Counted from the stretch's first letter, positions 1 to 9,122 are shown. The stretch is DNA of 64,000 nucleotides from Massilia sp. PAMC28688 (GCF_019443445.1 NZ_CP080378.1:3162001-3226000); one strand, 5' to 3'. Numbers and translations: made by a program. The notes: generated by a model not told the origin, from the letters alone.

Positions 1-1
1 C

Positions 2-271
2 GAGCTCATTTTCATGAACTTCGCCCTGACCGAACCCTTGTTCGTCACCAGCGTGGCCTTCATGTATGAAGACGTCACCGGACTGGGCATTCCTCCGTTC
101 CAGAGCCAGTCCTTTCCCGTCGGCGTGTGGATGCTGCAGTCGTATGTGCAATTTTGGTACGGTCTTCCATACCGCTGGCCGCCTGGCCGCTACACGCTGG
201 TGGTCGATGGGACCCGGCAATCCGGTCAGGCAGTGCGCGTTGCAGGTACTACCCTGTACGGAACCCGTTAG
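2..271 (+). CDS. Unrecognised protein, C-terminal part (cut by window start)
   Basis: An open frame enters from the left edge and stops at 269-271, so only the last 89 residues are visible. The piece is rich in aromatic residues, with an N-terminal stretch LTEPLFVTSVAF and an end resembling a beta-strand module (PPGRYTLVVDGTRQSG). It could be the end of a periplasmic or surface protein, but no family is recognised. An ATG at 14 is in frame but has no clear ribosome-binding site, and the frame stays open upstream of it, so the true start is probably outside the window. A terminator hairpin follows 25 bases after the stop. Confidence 0.5.
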   Translation, partial: ELIFMNFALTEPLFVTSVAFMYEDVTGLGIPPFQSQSFPVGVWMLQSYVQFWYGLPYRWPPGRYTLVVDGTRQSGQAVRVAGTTLYGTR

Positions 272-296
272 CACACGCTGAACGGGAGGCCATAAC

Positions 297-329
297 AAAA
301 AAGCCGCTCACTGACGTGGCGGCTTTTTT
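297..329. terminator. Bidirectional rho-independent terminator
   Basis: A stem AAAGCCGC / GCGGCTTT is flanked by an A-run on the left and a T-run on the right. It can end both the rightward partial gene (stop 271) and the leftward rpmBG transcript (stop 350). Confidence 0.8.
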
Positions 330-349
330 GGTACTAACGCAAGACCGAA

Positions 350-517
350 TTACTTGATCTTGGTTTCTTTGTACATGACGTGCTTGCGTGCCTTGGGATC
401 GAACTTCATGATCTCCATTTTGGCAGGCATGGTGCGCTTGTTCTTGTCGGTGGTGTAGAAGTGACCCGTGCCTGCAGTCGATTCCAGCTTGATTTTGTCG
501 CGGCCAGTTTTTGCCAT
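350..517 (-). CDS. rpmG: 50S ribosomal protein L33
   Basis: This 55-residue basic protein begins [20 protein letters not shown] and matches bacterial L33 along its whole length ([10 protein letters not shown], ending KETKIK). It is a structural protein of the large ribosomal subunit near the E site. The start ATG at 517 follows an AGGGAGCT ribosome-binding site. The gene lies 13 bases downstream of rpmB on the same strand, the usual rpmB-rpmG order. It lacks the zinc-binding cysteine pairs of the C+ type, so it is the zinc-independent form. Confidence 0.97.
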   Translation of the reverse strand: MAKTGRDKIKLESTAGTGHFYTTDKNKRTMPAKMEIMKFDPKARKHVMYKETKIK

Positions 518-530
518 GATAGCTCCCTAA

Positions 531-767
531 TTAAACTTTTTCGCCGCGGGCACGCATGTCGACCAGCACGGCATCGATGCCGACTTTATCGATTACGCGC
601 AGACCGGCGTTGGACAGGCGCAGGGAGACCCAGCGGTTTTCCGATTCTACGAAAATACGGCGATTCTGCAGGTTAGGCAAAAAACGACGCTTCGTTTTGT
701 TGTTAGCGTGGGAGACGTTGTTACCAACCATCGGACCCTTGCCAGTTACTTGGCAAACACGTGCCAT
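531..767 (-). CDS. rpmB: 50S ribosomal protein L28
   Basis: The 78-residue product starts [20 protein letters not shown] and carries the L28 hallmarks [11 protein letters not shown] and [19 protein letters not shown]. It is a large-subunit ribosomal protein. An AAGGAG ribosome-binding site lies just upstream of the ATG at 767. It is the first gene of the rpmB-rpmG operon, with a good promoter about 40 bases upstream of the start codon. Confidence 0.98.
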   Translation of the reverse strand: MARVCQVTGKGPMVGNNVSHANNKTKRRFLPNLQNRRIFVESENRWVSLRLSNAGLRVIDKVGIDAVLVDMRARGEKV

Positions 768-807
768 AGCGCACTCCTTGAAATAGTTCCAAACTTGGAA
801 AAGAAAG

Positions 808-837
808 AGTATAGCGTGAAAAGCGTCACCGAATCAA
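808..837 (-). promoter_or_regulatory. Predicted sigma-70 promoter of rpmBG
   Basis: On the minus strand TTGATT (832-837) is followed after 18 bases by TATACT (808-813), close to the sigma-70 consensus, 41 bases before the rpmB start codon. Prediction from sequence only. Confidence 0.6.
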
Positions 838-1023
838 TGACTTGTGAAAAACAATTGTGTCACAGGAATTTACGATATTTTACATTGTCCATGGTGCCGA
901 TTGCCGTGCATCACCATCGCGCCCATCGTTGACGGCCTCGCTTCCTTGCTCGCCAGCGGTGCCGCGGGTCCGCGCTCCGCTGCACTACAATTGACTGGGT
1001 AGCAACAATGACTGGAGGGCGCG

Positions 1024-1524
1024 ATGTGGGAACAGGTATGGGCAACGATAGTGAAGGAATTTTCCGATCTCGGCGACGTGGGGGACATCACTCAGGTGTG
1101 CGTGCGCCTGACCATGGCGGTCCTGCTCGGCGCCGTACTGGGCTATGAACGGGAATCGGTCGGTGCCTCGGCCGGCCTGCGCACCCATATGCTGGTGTCA
1201 CTGGGCTCGGCCTTGTTTGTCCTGATCCCTTTGCAGGCCGGCATGGAGCTGATCGATATCTCACGTGTCCTGCAAGGGATCACCGCCGGCGTTGGTTTCC
1301 TGGGCGCAGGCGCCATCTTGAAGTCGCATAGCGAAAACCAGATTACCGGCCTGACGACGGCGGCCGGCGTGTGGCTCACGGCTGCTGTCGGGGTGGCGGC
1401 CGGCATGGGCCGCGAAGGCACGGCCGTGCTCAGCGCGCTGTTTGCCCTGTTCATCCTCTCGTTGCTGCGTTTTAGCAAAGTTGACCATGATCAGCAAAAG
1501 AGTGAACATGAGGACCAGCGATGA
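1024..1524 (+). CDS. MgtC/SapB family membrane protein
   Basis: This 166-residue protein has about four hydrophobic segments and the MgtC/SapB signature: [40 protein letters not shown] and [16 protein letters not shown]. Family members sit in the inner membrane. The best-studied one, Salmonella MgtC, affects growth at low magnesium and ATP synthase activity; others are uncharacterised. A GGAGG site (1014-1018) precedes the ATG. The hydrophilic tail (residues ~150-166) is encoded in DNA that also encodes the end of radC on the other strand, a 53-base tail-to-tail overlap. No Mg-responsive leader is evident upstream. Confidence 0.85.
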   Translation: MWEQVWATIVKEFSDLGDVGDITQVCVRLTMAVLLGAVLGYERESVGASAGLRTHMLVSLGSALFVLIPLQAGMELIDISRVLQGITAGVGFLGAGAILKSHSENQITGLTTAAGVWLTAAVGVAAGMGREGTAVLSALFALFILSLLRFSKVDHDQQKSEHEDQR

Positions 1525-2149
1525 CGAAATGATCAACCACGCGCACGTCCACCAGGGCCAGGGCCTGCATCAGCGCGCGCGTGAGCTGCATGTCGGCCGC
1601 GCTCGGCTCGGCCACGCCGGACGGGTGGTTATGGGCCAGGATGACGCTGGCGGCGTTATGGCGCAGGGCAGCCTTGACGATTTCGCGCGGGTAGACGCTG
1701 GTGTGGGTGAGCGTGCCGCGCGACATTTCCTCGCTGGCGATCAAGCGGTTCTTGACGTCCAAAAACAACACAACAAACGATTCATGGGGTTGCCTTCCAA
1801 TGCTCATACGCAAATAGGTGCTGGCCGCGTCGGGCGACGCCAGCGTGCTGCCTGCCTGGAGCTGTTCGGCAATGGCGCGCCGCGCCAGTTCCATGACTGC
1901 CTGCAGCTGCGCGTATTTGGCCGGTCCCATGCCGTGCACGCCGGCCAGCGCCGGCAGGCTGGCGCCAAACAGGCCCTGGATGGAGCCGAAATGCCCCAGC
2001 AGATCGCGCCCGAGCTCAACGGCGCTCTTGCCGGCCACCCCCACGCGCAGGAACAGGGCCAGCAACTCTGCATCCGACAGCGCCGCCGCCCCCTCCTTGA
2101 TGAGCCGCTCGCGGGGGCGCTGCTGCGCCGGCCAATCCTTGATTGCCAT
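1472..2149 (-). CDS. radC: RadC family protein (JAB/MPN domain)
   Basis: The 225-residue protein has an N-terminal helix-hairpin-helix-like UPF0758 domain ([16 protein letters not shown]..., [26 protein letters not shown]). The C-terminal JAB/MPN domain carries the metal-binding motif HNHPSG followed by PSAAD. RadC was once linked to DNA repair, but its biochemical role is unresolved. The ATG at 2149 follows GGGAGGTGG, a strong ribosome-binding site; the open frame extends further upstream only by running antisense through fkpB. The 3' end overlaps the MgtC-like gene, and the start is 69 bases from the divergent fkpB start. Confidence 0.95.
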   Translation of the reverse strand: MAIKDWPAQQRPRERLIKEGAAALSDAELLALFLRVGVAGKSAVELGRDLLGHFGSIQGLFGASLPALAGVHGMGPAKYAQLQAVMELARRAIAEQLQAGSTLASPDAASTYLRMSIGRQPHESFVVLFLDVKNRLIASEEMSRGTLTHTSVYPREIVKAALRHNAASVILAHNHPSGVAEPSAADMQLTRALMQALALVDVRVVDHFVIAGPHVHSFADHGQLC

Positions 2150-2218
2150 TCCACCTCCCGATGAAAGCGCCAGCCCGCGACGCGGTACAATATCGGTTTG
2201 CACGCGCGAACCATCATC

Positions 2219-2674
2219 ATGTCCATTGATTCCCCGGCCGTTGTCACGCCCACGGCCTACCTCACGCTTCATTATCGGCTTGCCACGGCCGACGGCACTG
2301 ATCTTGTCACGACATTTGGCGGGAACCCGGCCACGCTGATGCTGGGCCAGGGCCAGCTCGCACCGTTTCTCGAGGAAGCGCTGCTGGGCATGCCCGAGGG
2401 CAGCCACCAGACCTTCCAGCTCGCGCCCGAGCGTGCCTTTGGCCAGCGCAACAATGAGCTGGTGCGCGATGTCTCGCGCGCCACGCTGGACGAGAATTCC
2501 GCGCCCGGGGCCGAGTATCGGGTGGGCGACCTGGTCGACTTTGCCGCCCCGGGTGGCGGCCGCTTTGCCGGCATCCTGCGCCAGTTGCGCGATGACGGCG
2601 CCACCTTCGACTTCAATCATCCGCTCGCCGGCCAGGCGCTGACCTTTGAAGTCAAACTGATCTCGGTGTTGTAA
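2219..2674 (+). CDS. fkpB: FKBP-type peptidyl-prolyl isomerase (SlpA/FkpB type)
   Basis: The 151-residue protein matches SlpA/Fkp[19 protein letters not shown], then an insert-in-flap arrangement with [25 protein letters not shown], and [18 protein letters not shown] near the end. Such proteins are cytoplasmic prolyl cis-trans isomerases and chaperones. The ATG at 2219 is preferred; an in-frame TTG at 2198 is less likely. It ends 11 bases before ispH, and fkpB-ispH is a common pairing in proteobacteria, so co-transcription is likely. Confidence 0.93.
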   Translation: MSIDSPAVVTPTAYLTLHYRLATADGTDLVTTFGGNPATLMLGQGQLAPFLEEALLGMPEGSHQTFQLAPERAFGQRNNELVRDVSRATLDENSAPGAEYRVGDLVDFAAPGGGRFAGILRQLRDDGATFDFNHPLAGQALTFEVKLISVL

Positions 2675-2685
2675 AGGAATTAGCC

Positions 2686-3660
2686 ATGAATGAAGTCATT
2701 TTCGAGCGGCCCGGCGCGGCCACCTCGTCGAGCGAGATCCTGCTGGCCCAGCCGCGCGGCTTTTGCGCCGGGGTCGACCGTGCCATTGAAATCGTCGAGC
2801 GTGCCCTGCAGCAGTTTGGCGCGCCAATTTATGTGCGCCACGAAATCGTGCACAACGCGTACGTGGTGGACGACTTGCGCAGCAAGGGCGCCATCTTCAT
2901 AGAAGACCTTGACGACGTCCCGGCCGGCAATACGCTGGTGTTTTCGGCCCATGGGGTGTCGAAGGCGGTGCGGGCCGAGGCGGAAGCGCGCGGCTTGACC
3001 ATTTTCGACGCCACCTGTCCGCTCGTGACCAAGGTCCACGTGGAAGTGGCCAAGATGCGCCGCCAGGGGGCCGAGATCATCATGATCGGCCACGACGGGC
3101 ACCCGGAAGTGGAAGGCACCATGGGCCAGACGGAAGAGGGCATGTACCTGGTGGAAACCGTGGCCGACGTGGCCCGGCTGCAAGTGCGCAATCCCGACAA
3201 CCTGGCCTACGTTTCCCAGACCACGCTGTCGGTGGACGACACGGCCGACATCATTGCGGCCATCAAGGCGCGCTACCCGAATGTGATCGAGCCGAAAAAG
3301 GGCGACATCTGCTATGCCACCACCAACCGCCAGGAAGCGGTCAAATTCATGGCACCGCAGGTGGAAGTGGTGGTGGTCGTGGGTAGCCCCAACAGTTCCA
3401 ATTCCAACCGGCTGCGCGAAGTGGCGGAAAAAATGGGGACGCCGGCTTACATGGTCGACAATGCCACCCTGATCCAGCCCCAGTGGATCGACGGCAAGCT
3501 GCGGGTGGGCGTGACGGCCGGGGCCTCGGCGCCGGAAGTGCTGGTCCAGGCCGTGATTGACCGCCTCAAGGAATTGGGCGCGCGCAGCGTACGCGTGCTC
3601 GAGGGCGTGGAAGAGAATGTCACCTTTCCCCTGCCCAAGGGCCTGACCGGGGCAGCTTAA
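2686..3660 (+). CDS. ispH: 4-hydroxy-3-methylbut-2-enyl diphosphate reductase
   Basis: IspH (LytB) performs the last step of the MEP isoprenoid pathway, reducing HMBPP to IPP and DMAPP with a [4Fe-4S] cluster. The 324-residue protein shows the three cluster cysteines in [11 protein letters not shown] (Cys27), [12 protein letters not shown] and [11 protein letters not shown]. It also has the substrate-contacting histidines in VRHEIVHN and SAHGVS and the [10 protein letters not shown] motif. An AAGGAAT ribosome-binding site precedes the ATG. It follows fkpB closely and is followed by a 234-base leader region before livH. Confidence 0.98.
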   Translation: MNEVIFERPGAATSSSEILLAQPRGFCAGVDRAIEIVERALQQFGAPIYVRHEIVHNAYVVDDLRSKGAIFIEDLDDVPAGNTLVFSAHGVSKAVRAEAEARGLTIFDATCPLVTKVHVEVAKMRRQGAEIIMIGHDGHPEVEGTMGQTEEGMYLVETVADVARLQVRNPDNLAYVSQTTLSVDDTADIIAAIKARYPNVIEPKKGDICYATTNRQEAVKFMAPQVEVVVVVGSPNSSNSNRLREVAEKMGTPAYMVDNATLIQPQWIDGKLRVGVTAGASAPEVLVQAVIDRLKELGARSVRVLEGVEENVTFPLPKGLTGAA

Positions 3661-3675
3661 GCCAAAAAGCGTGCT

Positions 3676-3732
3676 GTTTGGTAAATTAAATTTGGAACAG
3701 TTGTAATTTTCCGATATTACTTTTTACCAAAC
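3676..3732. repeat. Inverted repeat downstream of ispH
   Basis: Perfect 10-base arms GTTTGGTAAA (3676-3685) and TTTACCAAAC (3723-3732) are separated by 37 AT-rich bases. They flank the predicted livH leader promoter. No T-run follows, so it is not a canonical terminator; it could be an operator pair. Confidence 0.5.
3692..3720 (+). promoter_or_regulatory. Predicted promoter of the livH leader
   Basis: TTGGAA (3692-3697), 17 bases, TATTAC (3715-3720). Each hexamer matches the consensus at 4 of 6 positions. It would produce a leader of about 170 nt before livH. Confidence 0.4.
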
Positions 3733-3741
3733 CTCGCTATC

Positions 3742-3863
3742 ATGATGGCGCTCGGATTTATTGTCGCCGCAGAACTGTAAATATCTGCGGCGGTGCGCGG
3801 TTTGTTGTAGAACCATGAAACAAGGAGCGGCACCTCGGGGATATTTCCTCGGGTGCCGTTTTT
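3742..3863 (+). promoter_or_regulatory. livHMGF leader with possible leader peptide, hairpin and terminator
   Basis: A 12-codon frame (3742-3780, MMALGFIVAAEL) ends inside the loop of a perfect 9-bp hairpin (CGCCGCAGA 3765-3773 / TCTGCGGCG 3784-3792). A strong terminator hairpin follows at 3828-3863, then livH. GGTGC at 3792-3796 could pair with GCACC at 3830-3834 as a weak alternative structure. The mini-frame lacks an obvious ribosome-binding site. Attenuation is therefore an inference; the hairpins are seen directly. Confidence 0.35.
3828..3863 (+). terminator. Strong intrinsic terminator upstream of livH
   Basis: Stem CGGCACC / GGTGCCG with an inner stem CGGGGA / TCCTCG (one G-U pair) and loop TATT, followed by TTTTT. 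It ends 31 bases before the livH start codon, so it either ends the ispH transcript or acts as an attenuator. Confidence 0.8.
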
Positions 3864-3894
3864 GTTAGAACGACATAAAAGAGGCGCCTTCAAC

Positions 3895-4824
3895 ATGGAT
3901 ACCTTTATCCAACAGATTATCAACGGCCTGGTGCTGGGCAGCATGTATGCCCTGGTCGCACTGGGCTACACCATGGTCTACGGTGTACTGAACCTCATCA
4001 ACTTTGCCCACGGCGACGTGCTGATGGTTGGCGCCATGGTGGGCCTGTCCATTCTCAAGCTGCTGGAAATGGTAGCGCCCGGCATGCCCGGCTATGTCAA
4101 CCTGGCCATTGCCATCATCGGCGCCATACCGGTGTGCATGATCGTCAACGTCATCATCGAGCGCGTCGCTTACCGCCGCCTGCGCAATGCGCCGCGTCTG
4201 GCGCCGCTCATTACCGCCATCGGCGTGTCCTACCTGCTCATGACGTTTGCCCAGATGATCTGGGGCCGCGCACCGCTGTCGTTCCCGCAACTGCTCTCAC
4301 CCGAGCCGATCGCCATCGGCGGCGCCCTCATTTCGCAAACCCAGGTCTTGCTGCTGTCCCTGGCCCTGCTGTCGATGGGCGCGCTGGCGCTGCTGGTCGA
4401 GCGCACCAAGCTGGGCCGGGCGATGCGGGCCACGGCGGAAAACCCGCGCGTGGCCGGCCTGATGGGAGTGGACGCCAACAAGGTCATCGTCGCCACCTTT
4501 GCCATCGGCGCCGCCCTGGCCGCCATTGCGGGGGTGATGTGGGGCGCGAACTATTCCTCGATCCAATACGCCATGGGTGCCCTGCCGGGCATGAAAGCCT
4601 TTTCGGCCGCCGTGCTGGGCGGGATTGGCAACATCTATGGCGCCATGATCGGCGGCATCGTGCTGGGCCTGATCGAAGCGCTCGGCGCCGGCTATATCGG
4701 CGACCTGACCGGCGGCTTCCTCGGCAGCCATTACCAGGACATCTTTGCCTTCGTCGTGCTGATCATTGTGCTGACCATTCGTCCATCCGGCATCATGGGT
4801 GAGCGTGTTGCCGACCGCGCCTGA
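3895..4824 (+). CDS. livH: Branched-chain amino acid ABC transporter permease LivH
   Basis: This is the first inner-membrane permease of the high-affinity leucine/isoleucine/valine importer. The 309-residue protein starts MDTFIQQIINGLVLGSMYAL and contains family motifs GYTMVYGVLNLINFAHGDV, ENPRVAGLMGVDANKVI and LGGIGNIYGAMIGG, with about eight membrane segments. The ATG at 3895, preceded by AAGAGG, gives the usual LivH N-terminus; an earlier ATG at 3853 falls in the terminator stem. It is followed by livM, livG and livF. No livJ/livK binding-protein gene is nearby. Confidence 0.96.
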   Translation: MDTFIQQIINGLVLGSMYALVALGYTMVYGVLNLINFAHGDVLMVGAMVGLSILKLLEMVAPGMPGYVNLAIAIIGAIPVCMIVNVIIERVAYRRLRNAPRLAPLITAIGVSYLLMTFAQMIWGRAPLSFPQLLSPEPIAIGGALISQTQVLLLSLALLSMGALALLVERTKLGRAMRATAENPRVAGLMGVDANKVIVATFAIGAALAAIAGVMWGANYSSIQYAMGALPGMKAFSAAVLGGIGNIYGAMIGGIVLGLIEALGAGYIGDLTGGFLGSHYQDIFAFVVLIIVLTIRPSGIMGERVADRA

Positions 4825-4841
4825 TTCATTAGAGGAATAAC

Positions 4842-6044
4842 ATGCTCACTTTCGACGTCGAACATAACCGGAAGAAGGCCTTTATCAGCATGGGTGTCGT
4901 GCTGGTCGTTGCCCTGATCTTCCCCTTCATTGCCCAGCTGTTCGGTAACGCCTGGGTCCGCATCATCGACATGGCCCTGCTGTACATCATGCTGGCGCTG
5001 GGCCTGAACATCGTGGTCGGCTTTGCCGGCCTGCTCGACCTTGGCTATATCGCCTTTTACGCGGTGGGCGCCTACCTGACCGGACTGCTGGCCTCGCCCC
5101 AGTTCGCGGCGCTGCTCGAATCGGTGATCTACCTCAATCCCGAACTCGGTGACGCCCTGGTGGCGGTGCTGGGCGAAGACATCCGCGACAACGGCATCCA
5201 TCTGTCGGTATGGGTCATCGTGCCGCTGGCGGCAATCATGGCCGGCATCTTTGGCGCCCTGCTCGGCGCGCCAACGCTCAAGCTGCGCGGCGACTACCTG
5301 GCCATCGTGACGCTGGGCTTCGGCGAGATCATCCGCATTTTCATGAACAACCTGAACGACCCCATCAATTTCACTAATGGTCCCCAGGGCATCAACGGCA
5401 TTGATCCGATCCGCGTGTTCGGCACCTCCCTGGGCGGCGAGGCCGGCTCCAAGGCCACCGTCTACATCGGCGAATTTGCCATGCCGTCCGTAAACGCCTA
5501 CTACTACCTGTTCCTGCTGCTGGTCATCGCCACCGTCTTCATCACATCGCGCCTGCAGCACTCGCGCCTGGGCCGGGCCTGGGTCGCGATCCGCGAAGAT
5601 GAAATTGCCGCCAAGGCCATGGGCATCAATACCCGCAACGTCAAGCTGCTCGCTTTTACCATGGGCGCCTCGTTCGGCGGCGTGGCCGGTGCCATGTTCG
5701 CCTCCTTCCAGGGCTTCATTTCGCCGGAATCGTTTTCGCTGACCGAATCGATTGTCGTGCTGGCCATGGTGGTACTGGGCGGTATCGGCCATATTCCTGG
5801 CGTGATCGTCGGCGCCGTGCTGGTCGCCGCCTTGCCTGAGGTGCTGCGCTACGTGGTCGATCCGGTCCAGATGTTCTTGTTCGGCAAAATCTACATTGAA
5901 GCCGAAGTGATGCGCCAGCTGCTGTACGGCCTGGCGCTGGTGCTGACCATGCTGTACCGCCCGGCCGGACTGTGGCCCGCGCCCAAGCATGAAGACCGTC
6001 CCGAAGCGGCCGAAACCAACAAGCAAGGTGCGTTCGACGCTTGA
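4842..6044 (+). CDS. livM: Branched-chain amino acid ABC transporter permease LivM
   Basis: This second permease has 400 residues, about ten membrane segments and the LivM signatures LGLNIVVGFAGLLDLGYIAFYAVGAY, LRGDYLAIVTLGFGEIIRI, REDEIAAKAMGINTR and VLGGIGHIPGVIVGA. It pairs with LivH to form the channel. An AGAGGAA ribosome-binding site precedes the ATG, 17 bases after livH. The extended C-terminus (KHEDRPEAAETNKQGAFDA) is hydrophilic and cytoplasmic. Confidence 0.96.
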   Translation: MLTFDVEHNRKKAFISMGVVLVVALIFPFIAQLFGNAWVRIIDMALLYIMLALGLNIVVGFAGLLDLGYIAFYAVGAYLTGLLASPQFAALLESVIYLNPELGDALVAVLGEDIRDNGIHLSVWVIVPLAAIMAGIFGALLGAPTLKLRGDYLAIVTLGFGEIIRIFMNNLNDPINFTNGPQGINGIDPIRVFGTSLGGEAGSKATVYIGEFAMPSVNAYYYLFLLLVIATVFITSRLQHSRLGRAWVAIREDEIAAKAMGINTRNVKLLAFTMGASFGGVAGAMFASFQGFISPESFSLTESIVVLAMVVLGGIGHIPGVIVGAVLVAALPEVLRYVVDPVQMFLFGKIYIEAEVMRQLLYGLALVLTMLYRPAGLWPAPKHEDRPEAAETNKQGAFDA

Positions 6045-6054
6045 GGAAAAGAAC

Positions 6055-6821
6055 ATGACCCAGACCATTTTGCACATTCAAGGCGTAAACAAGCGCTTTG
6101 GCGGCCTGCAGGCGCTGACCGACGTGGCCCTCACGATTGAAAAAGGCCAGATTTACGGCTTGATCGGCCCCAACGGTGCCGGCAAGACCACCTTCTTCAA
6201 TGTCATTACCGGGCTGTACCAGCCTGACACGGGCACCTTCGTGCTCGATGGCAAGCCGTACTCGCCCTCGGCGCCGCACAAGGTGGCCAAGGCCGGCATT
6301 GCCCGTACCTTCCAGAATATTCGTCTGTTCGGTGAAATGACGGCGCTGGAAAATGTCATGGTGGGGCGGCACGTGCGCTCTCACCAAGGCGTGTTCGGCG
6401 CCATTTTCCGGCATCCCGCAGCCAGGCGCGAGGAAGCGGCCATCAAGGAGCGTGCCCAGGAACTGCTCGACTTTGTGGGCATTGGCGCGTTTGCCAGGCG
6501 CACGGCGAAATTCCTGTCGTACGGCGACCAGCGGCGCCTGGAAATTGCGCGCGCCCTGGCCACGGACCCGGTGCTGCTGGCGCTGGACGAACCGGCCGCC
6601 GGCATGAACGCCACCGAAAAGCTGGCCCTGCGCGAGCTGCTGGTCAAGATCAAGAACGAAGGCAAGACCGTGCTGCTGATCGAGCACGACGTCAAGTTGA
6701 TGATGGGGCTGTGCGACCGCATCAGCGTGCTGGAATATGGAAAGTTAATTGCAGAAGGCTTGCCGGCAGAAATCCAGAAAAATCCGGCCGTGATTGAAGC
6801 CTATCTGGGAGGTGGCCATTA

Positions 6822-6822
<1 letters not shown>
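6055..6822 (+). CDS. livG: Branched-chain amino acid ABC transporter ATPase LivG
   Basis: One of two ATPase subunits of the Liv importer, 255 residues. The Walker A motif is GPNGAGKTT, the signature region LSYGDQRRLEIARAL, the Walker B LLALDEPAAGM, and the switch histidine lies in LLIEHDVKLMMGLCDR. The start at 6055 (MTQTILHIQGV) follows GAGGAAAA; the open frame runs 66 bases further upstream into livM, but that would add a non-homologous tail. The stop overlaps the livF start (TAATG). Confidence 0.96.
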
Positions 6823-7544
<722 letters not shown>

Positions 7545-7591
7545 CTCGTCCCAGCGCACCACCATCAGGCCCGCGCGGCCTGACCGCCCGC

Positions 7592-7723
7592 CCCAAATCA
7601 ATTTCCCTATTCCAGGGTCAGACCACTTAAACGGGCCAAAATCAATTTCCCAACACCAGGGTCAGACCACTTAAACGGGCCAAAATCAATTTCCAACTCC
7701 AGGGTCAGACCACTTGGCACGCC
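7592..7723 (+). repeat. Tandem 44-bp repeat (three units)
   Basis: Three near-identical units start at 7592, 7636 and 7680. Each contains ATCAATTTCC, a variable 4-5 bases, then CCAGGGTCAGACCACTT; the first two continue AAACGGG. The third unit runs into the first 154-bp element, so the repeat looks like a multiplied left end of that element. Confidence 0.85.
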
Positions 7724-7852
7724 GTCAGGAAAGTCTTTCGCCAAACTTCTGGAACATTAGTCTGAGCGGAGATCGCGGCGAATGGAATTAGGCGCAGACG
7801 CACACTGACCAAATTCCAGTGTTGCAAAATCATCGATTAAGTGGTCTGACCC
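7699..7852. mobile_element. MITE-like element, copy A
   Basis: A 154-bp non-coding segment is bounded by inverted ends CCAGGGTCAGACCACTT and AAGTGGTCTGACCCC. Its inside matches copy B imperfectly, with shared GGAAAGT...TTT and a conserved right part AGTGTTGCAAA.TCATCG. It encodes no transposase, so mobilisation would need an enzyme in trans. Confidence 0.6.
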
Positions 7853-7883
7853 CGAAGGTAATGGCGAGATCAATTTCTTATAG

Positions 7884-8036
7884 CCAGGGTCAGACCACTT
7901 CGGAGCGTCTTTGGAAAGTTTTTGGGCGAACTTGGTGAAAATTCGTGTCTAGAATTGCTGAGCCAAATTTGATTCATGCTAGCGGCGCCAGGGCCAAATC
8001 GCAGTGTTGCAAATTCATCGTTTAAGTGGTCTGACC
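7884..8036. mobile_element. MITE-like element, copy B
   Basis: A 153-bp segment with the same orientation and ends as copy A (CCAGGGTCAGACCACTT ... AAGTGGTCTGACC) and a diverged interior. The left end is again preceded by ATCAATTTC. Equal length and shared ends but diverged centres suggest two separate insertions or an old duplication. Confidence 0.6.
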
Positions 8037-8051
8037 ACGAGGGGGAAGTGA

Positions 8052-8115
8052 GGTGTTGCAGATTCCTCGTCTAAGTGGTCTGACCACGAGGGGAGGCCTG
8101 ACCACGAGGGGAGGC
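8052..8115. repeat. Truncated third element end and 18-bp tandem repeat
   Basis: Positions 8052-8086 match the right end of copies A and B (GTGTTGCAGATTCCTCG then AAGTGGTCTGACC). CTGACCACGAGGGGAGGC occurs twice in tandem at 8080-8097 and 8098-8115. The corresponding left end is missing. Confidence 0.6.
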
Positions 8116-8148
8116 CACGCCGGGAAGGCAAGCCTGGCGTCACGACGT

Positions 8149-8178
8149 AAAAAAGCCGCGTACACGACGCGGCTTTTT
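8149..8178 (-). terminator. Terminator of the phasin gene
   Basis: The stem AAAAAGCCGCG / CGCGGCTTTTT with a short loop ends 20 bases past the phasin stop. Its symmetry also lets it stop transcription arriving from the repeat island. Confidence 0.85.
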
Positions 8179-8198
8179 GGGGACCAGCAAGCGGACGA

Positions 8199-8765
8199 TT
8201 ACTGCTTGGTGGCGCGGGCGGCGGCGCCCTGGGCGGCTTGCGCGAACTGGTTCATGGCGGTCGTGACGTTGGTCTCGACAGCTTCTGCAGCTTGCTTGGC
8301 AGTCTTGCTCAGGTGCTCGTAACCAGCGTTGGCGTTGGTCAGTGAAGCCTTGACCACGGCAACCAGGTTTTCGCTGCCGGCTGGCGCGTTCTTGGTCACT
8401 TCGTCCACCAGCGAGATGACTTTGCGGCTGGTTTCGGCAACTTGCTGCTCGGCGGCACGGGTGAATTCTGCCTGGGTGCCAGTGGCAATGGCCGCGACCT
8501 GACGACCGTAGGACATCGCCTTTTCAGCCGTTGGCTGCGCCTGGGCGCTGGTCAGCGAGAAAAATTCTTGTGGGTCTTTTGCCGACAGCAGCTGACGCGT
8601 GGTGGCAGCCGATTCTTCCAGCGTGGCCTTGACGGCAGTCATGTTCAACTCGACCAGCTTTTCCATGCCTTCGAAGGCTTTCGAGGTCAGGTTCGAGAAC
8701 ATGGCGAACTGCGATTCGAAGTTGGCTTTGGTGGCGTTCGAAAACTGCTCAGGGATTGCAAACAT
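8199..8765 (-). CDS. Phasin family protein
   Basis: This 188-residue, Ala- and Gln-rich helical protein starts [20 protein letters not shown] and matches the phasin_2 family ([31 protein letters not shown]). Phasins coat polyhydroxyalkanoate granules and control their number and size. A GGAGAAA ribosome-binding site precedes the ATG. It is monocistronic, between its own promoter and terminator. An imperfect palindrome covers the predicted transcription start, as expected for control by a PhaR-like repressor. No other PHA genes are in the window. Confidence 0.9.
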   Translation of the reverse strand: MFAIPEQFSNATKANFESQFAMFSNLTSKAFEGMEKLVELNMTAVKATLEESAATTRQLLSAKDPQEFFSLTSAQAQPTAEKAMSYGRQVAAIATGTQAEFTRAAEQQVAETSRKVISLVDEVTKNAPAGSENLVAVVKASLTNANAGYEHLSKTAKQAAEAVETNVTTAMNQFAQAAQGAAARATKQ

Positions 8766-8864
8766 ATGGTTTCTCCAATGTAGACATCGTTGTTGACAAC
8801 TGCTTCTAGCGTTTCACGGCGGGCAGCGTGCCCAGGTGCATCAAAATGCATGGCTGACGGTGGA

Positions 8865-8913
8865 TTGTGCAGCGCAACAAGGTCCATTCTACGCAGTTTG
8901 TTCAATGAGTCAA
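8865..8913 (-). promoter_or_regulatory. Phasin promoter and candidate PhaR operator
   Basis: On the minus strand TTGACT (8908-8913), 16 bases, TAGAAT (8886-8891) predicts a start near 8879. An imperfect palindrome TTGTTGCGCTGCACAA (8865-8880) overlaps that start. The promoter is clear; the operator role is inferred from position. Confidence 0.55.
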
Positions 8914-9122
8914 GCGAATCTTGTGCGGTGCACCATGGCGTGACGCATCGAATGTTTCGGGCGTTTTAAAGGTATTTTCGCTCGGCAATCGCCAGTGACA
9001 GATTGCATCGATGGCCTGTGGAAACGTCTTTCGGAAGGGCGTGCTAGACTGGGCTGTCCCGCCTGAGCACTCTAAGTGATCCAGTGCAATTTCTCATCAG
9101 CAGAACCGCCATCGCTTGATCT
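8914..9122. other. Intergenic region between phasin promoter and DMT gene
   Basis: About 210 bases without a convincing gene. TAGACT near 9050 could be a -10 element for the rightward transporter, but no good -35 is seen. Nothing else is recognised. Confidence 0.4.

Noticed and set aside
2150..2620. A 157-codon N-terminal extension of radC
   Set aside because: It runs antisense through fkpB, while a strong ribosome-binding site and the conserved RadC N-terminus mark 2149.
7592..8115. CRISPR array
   Set aside because: Repeats are in both orientations, spacers are not of uniform unique type, and no cas genes are near. The pattern fits paired inverted element ends.
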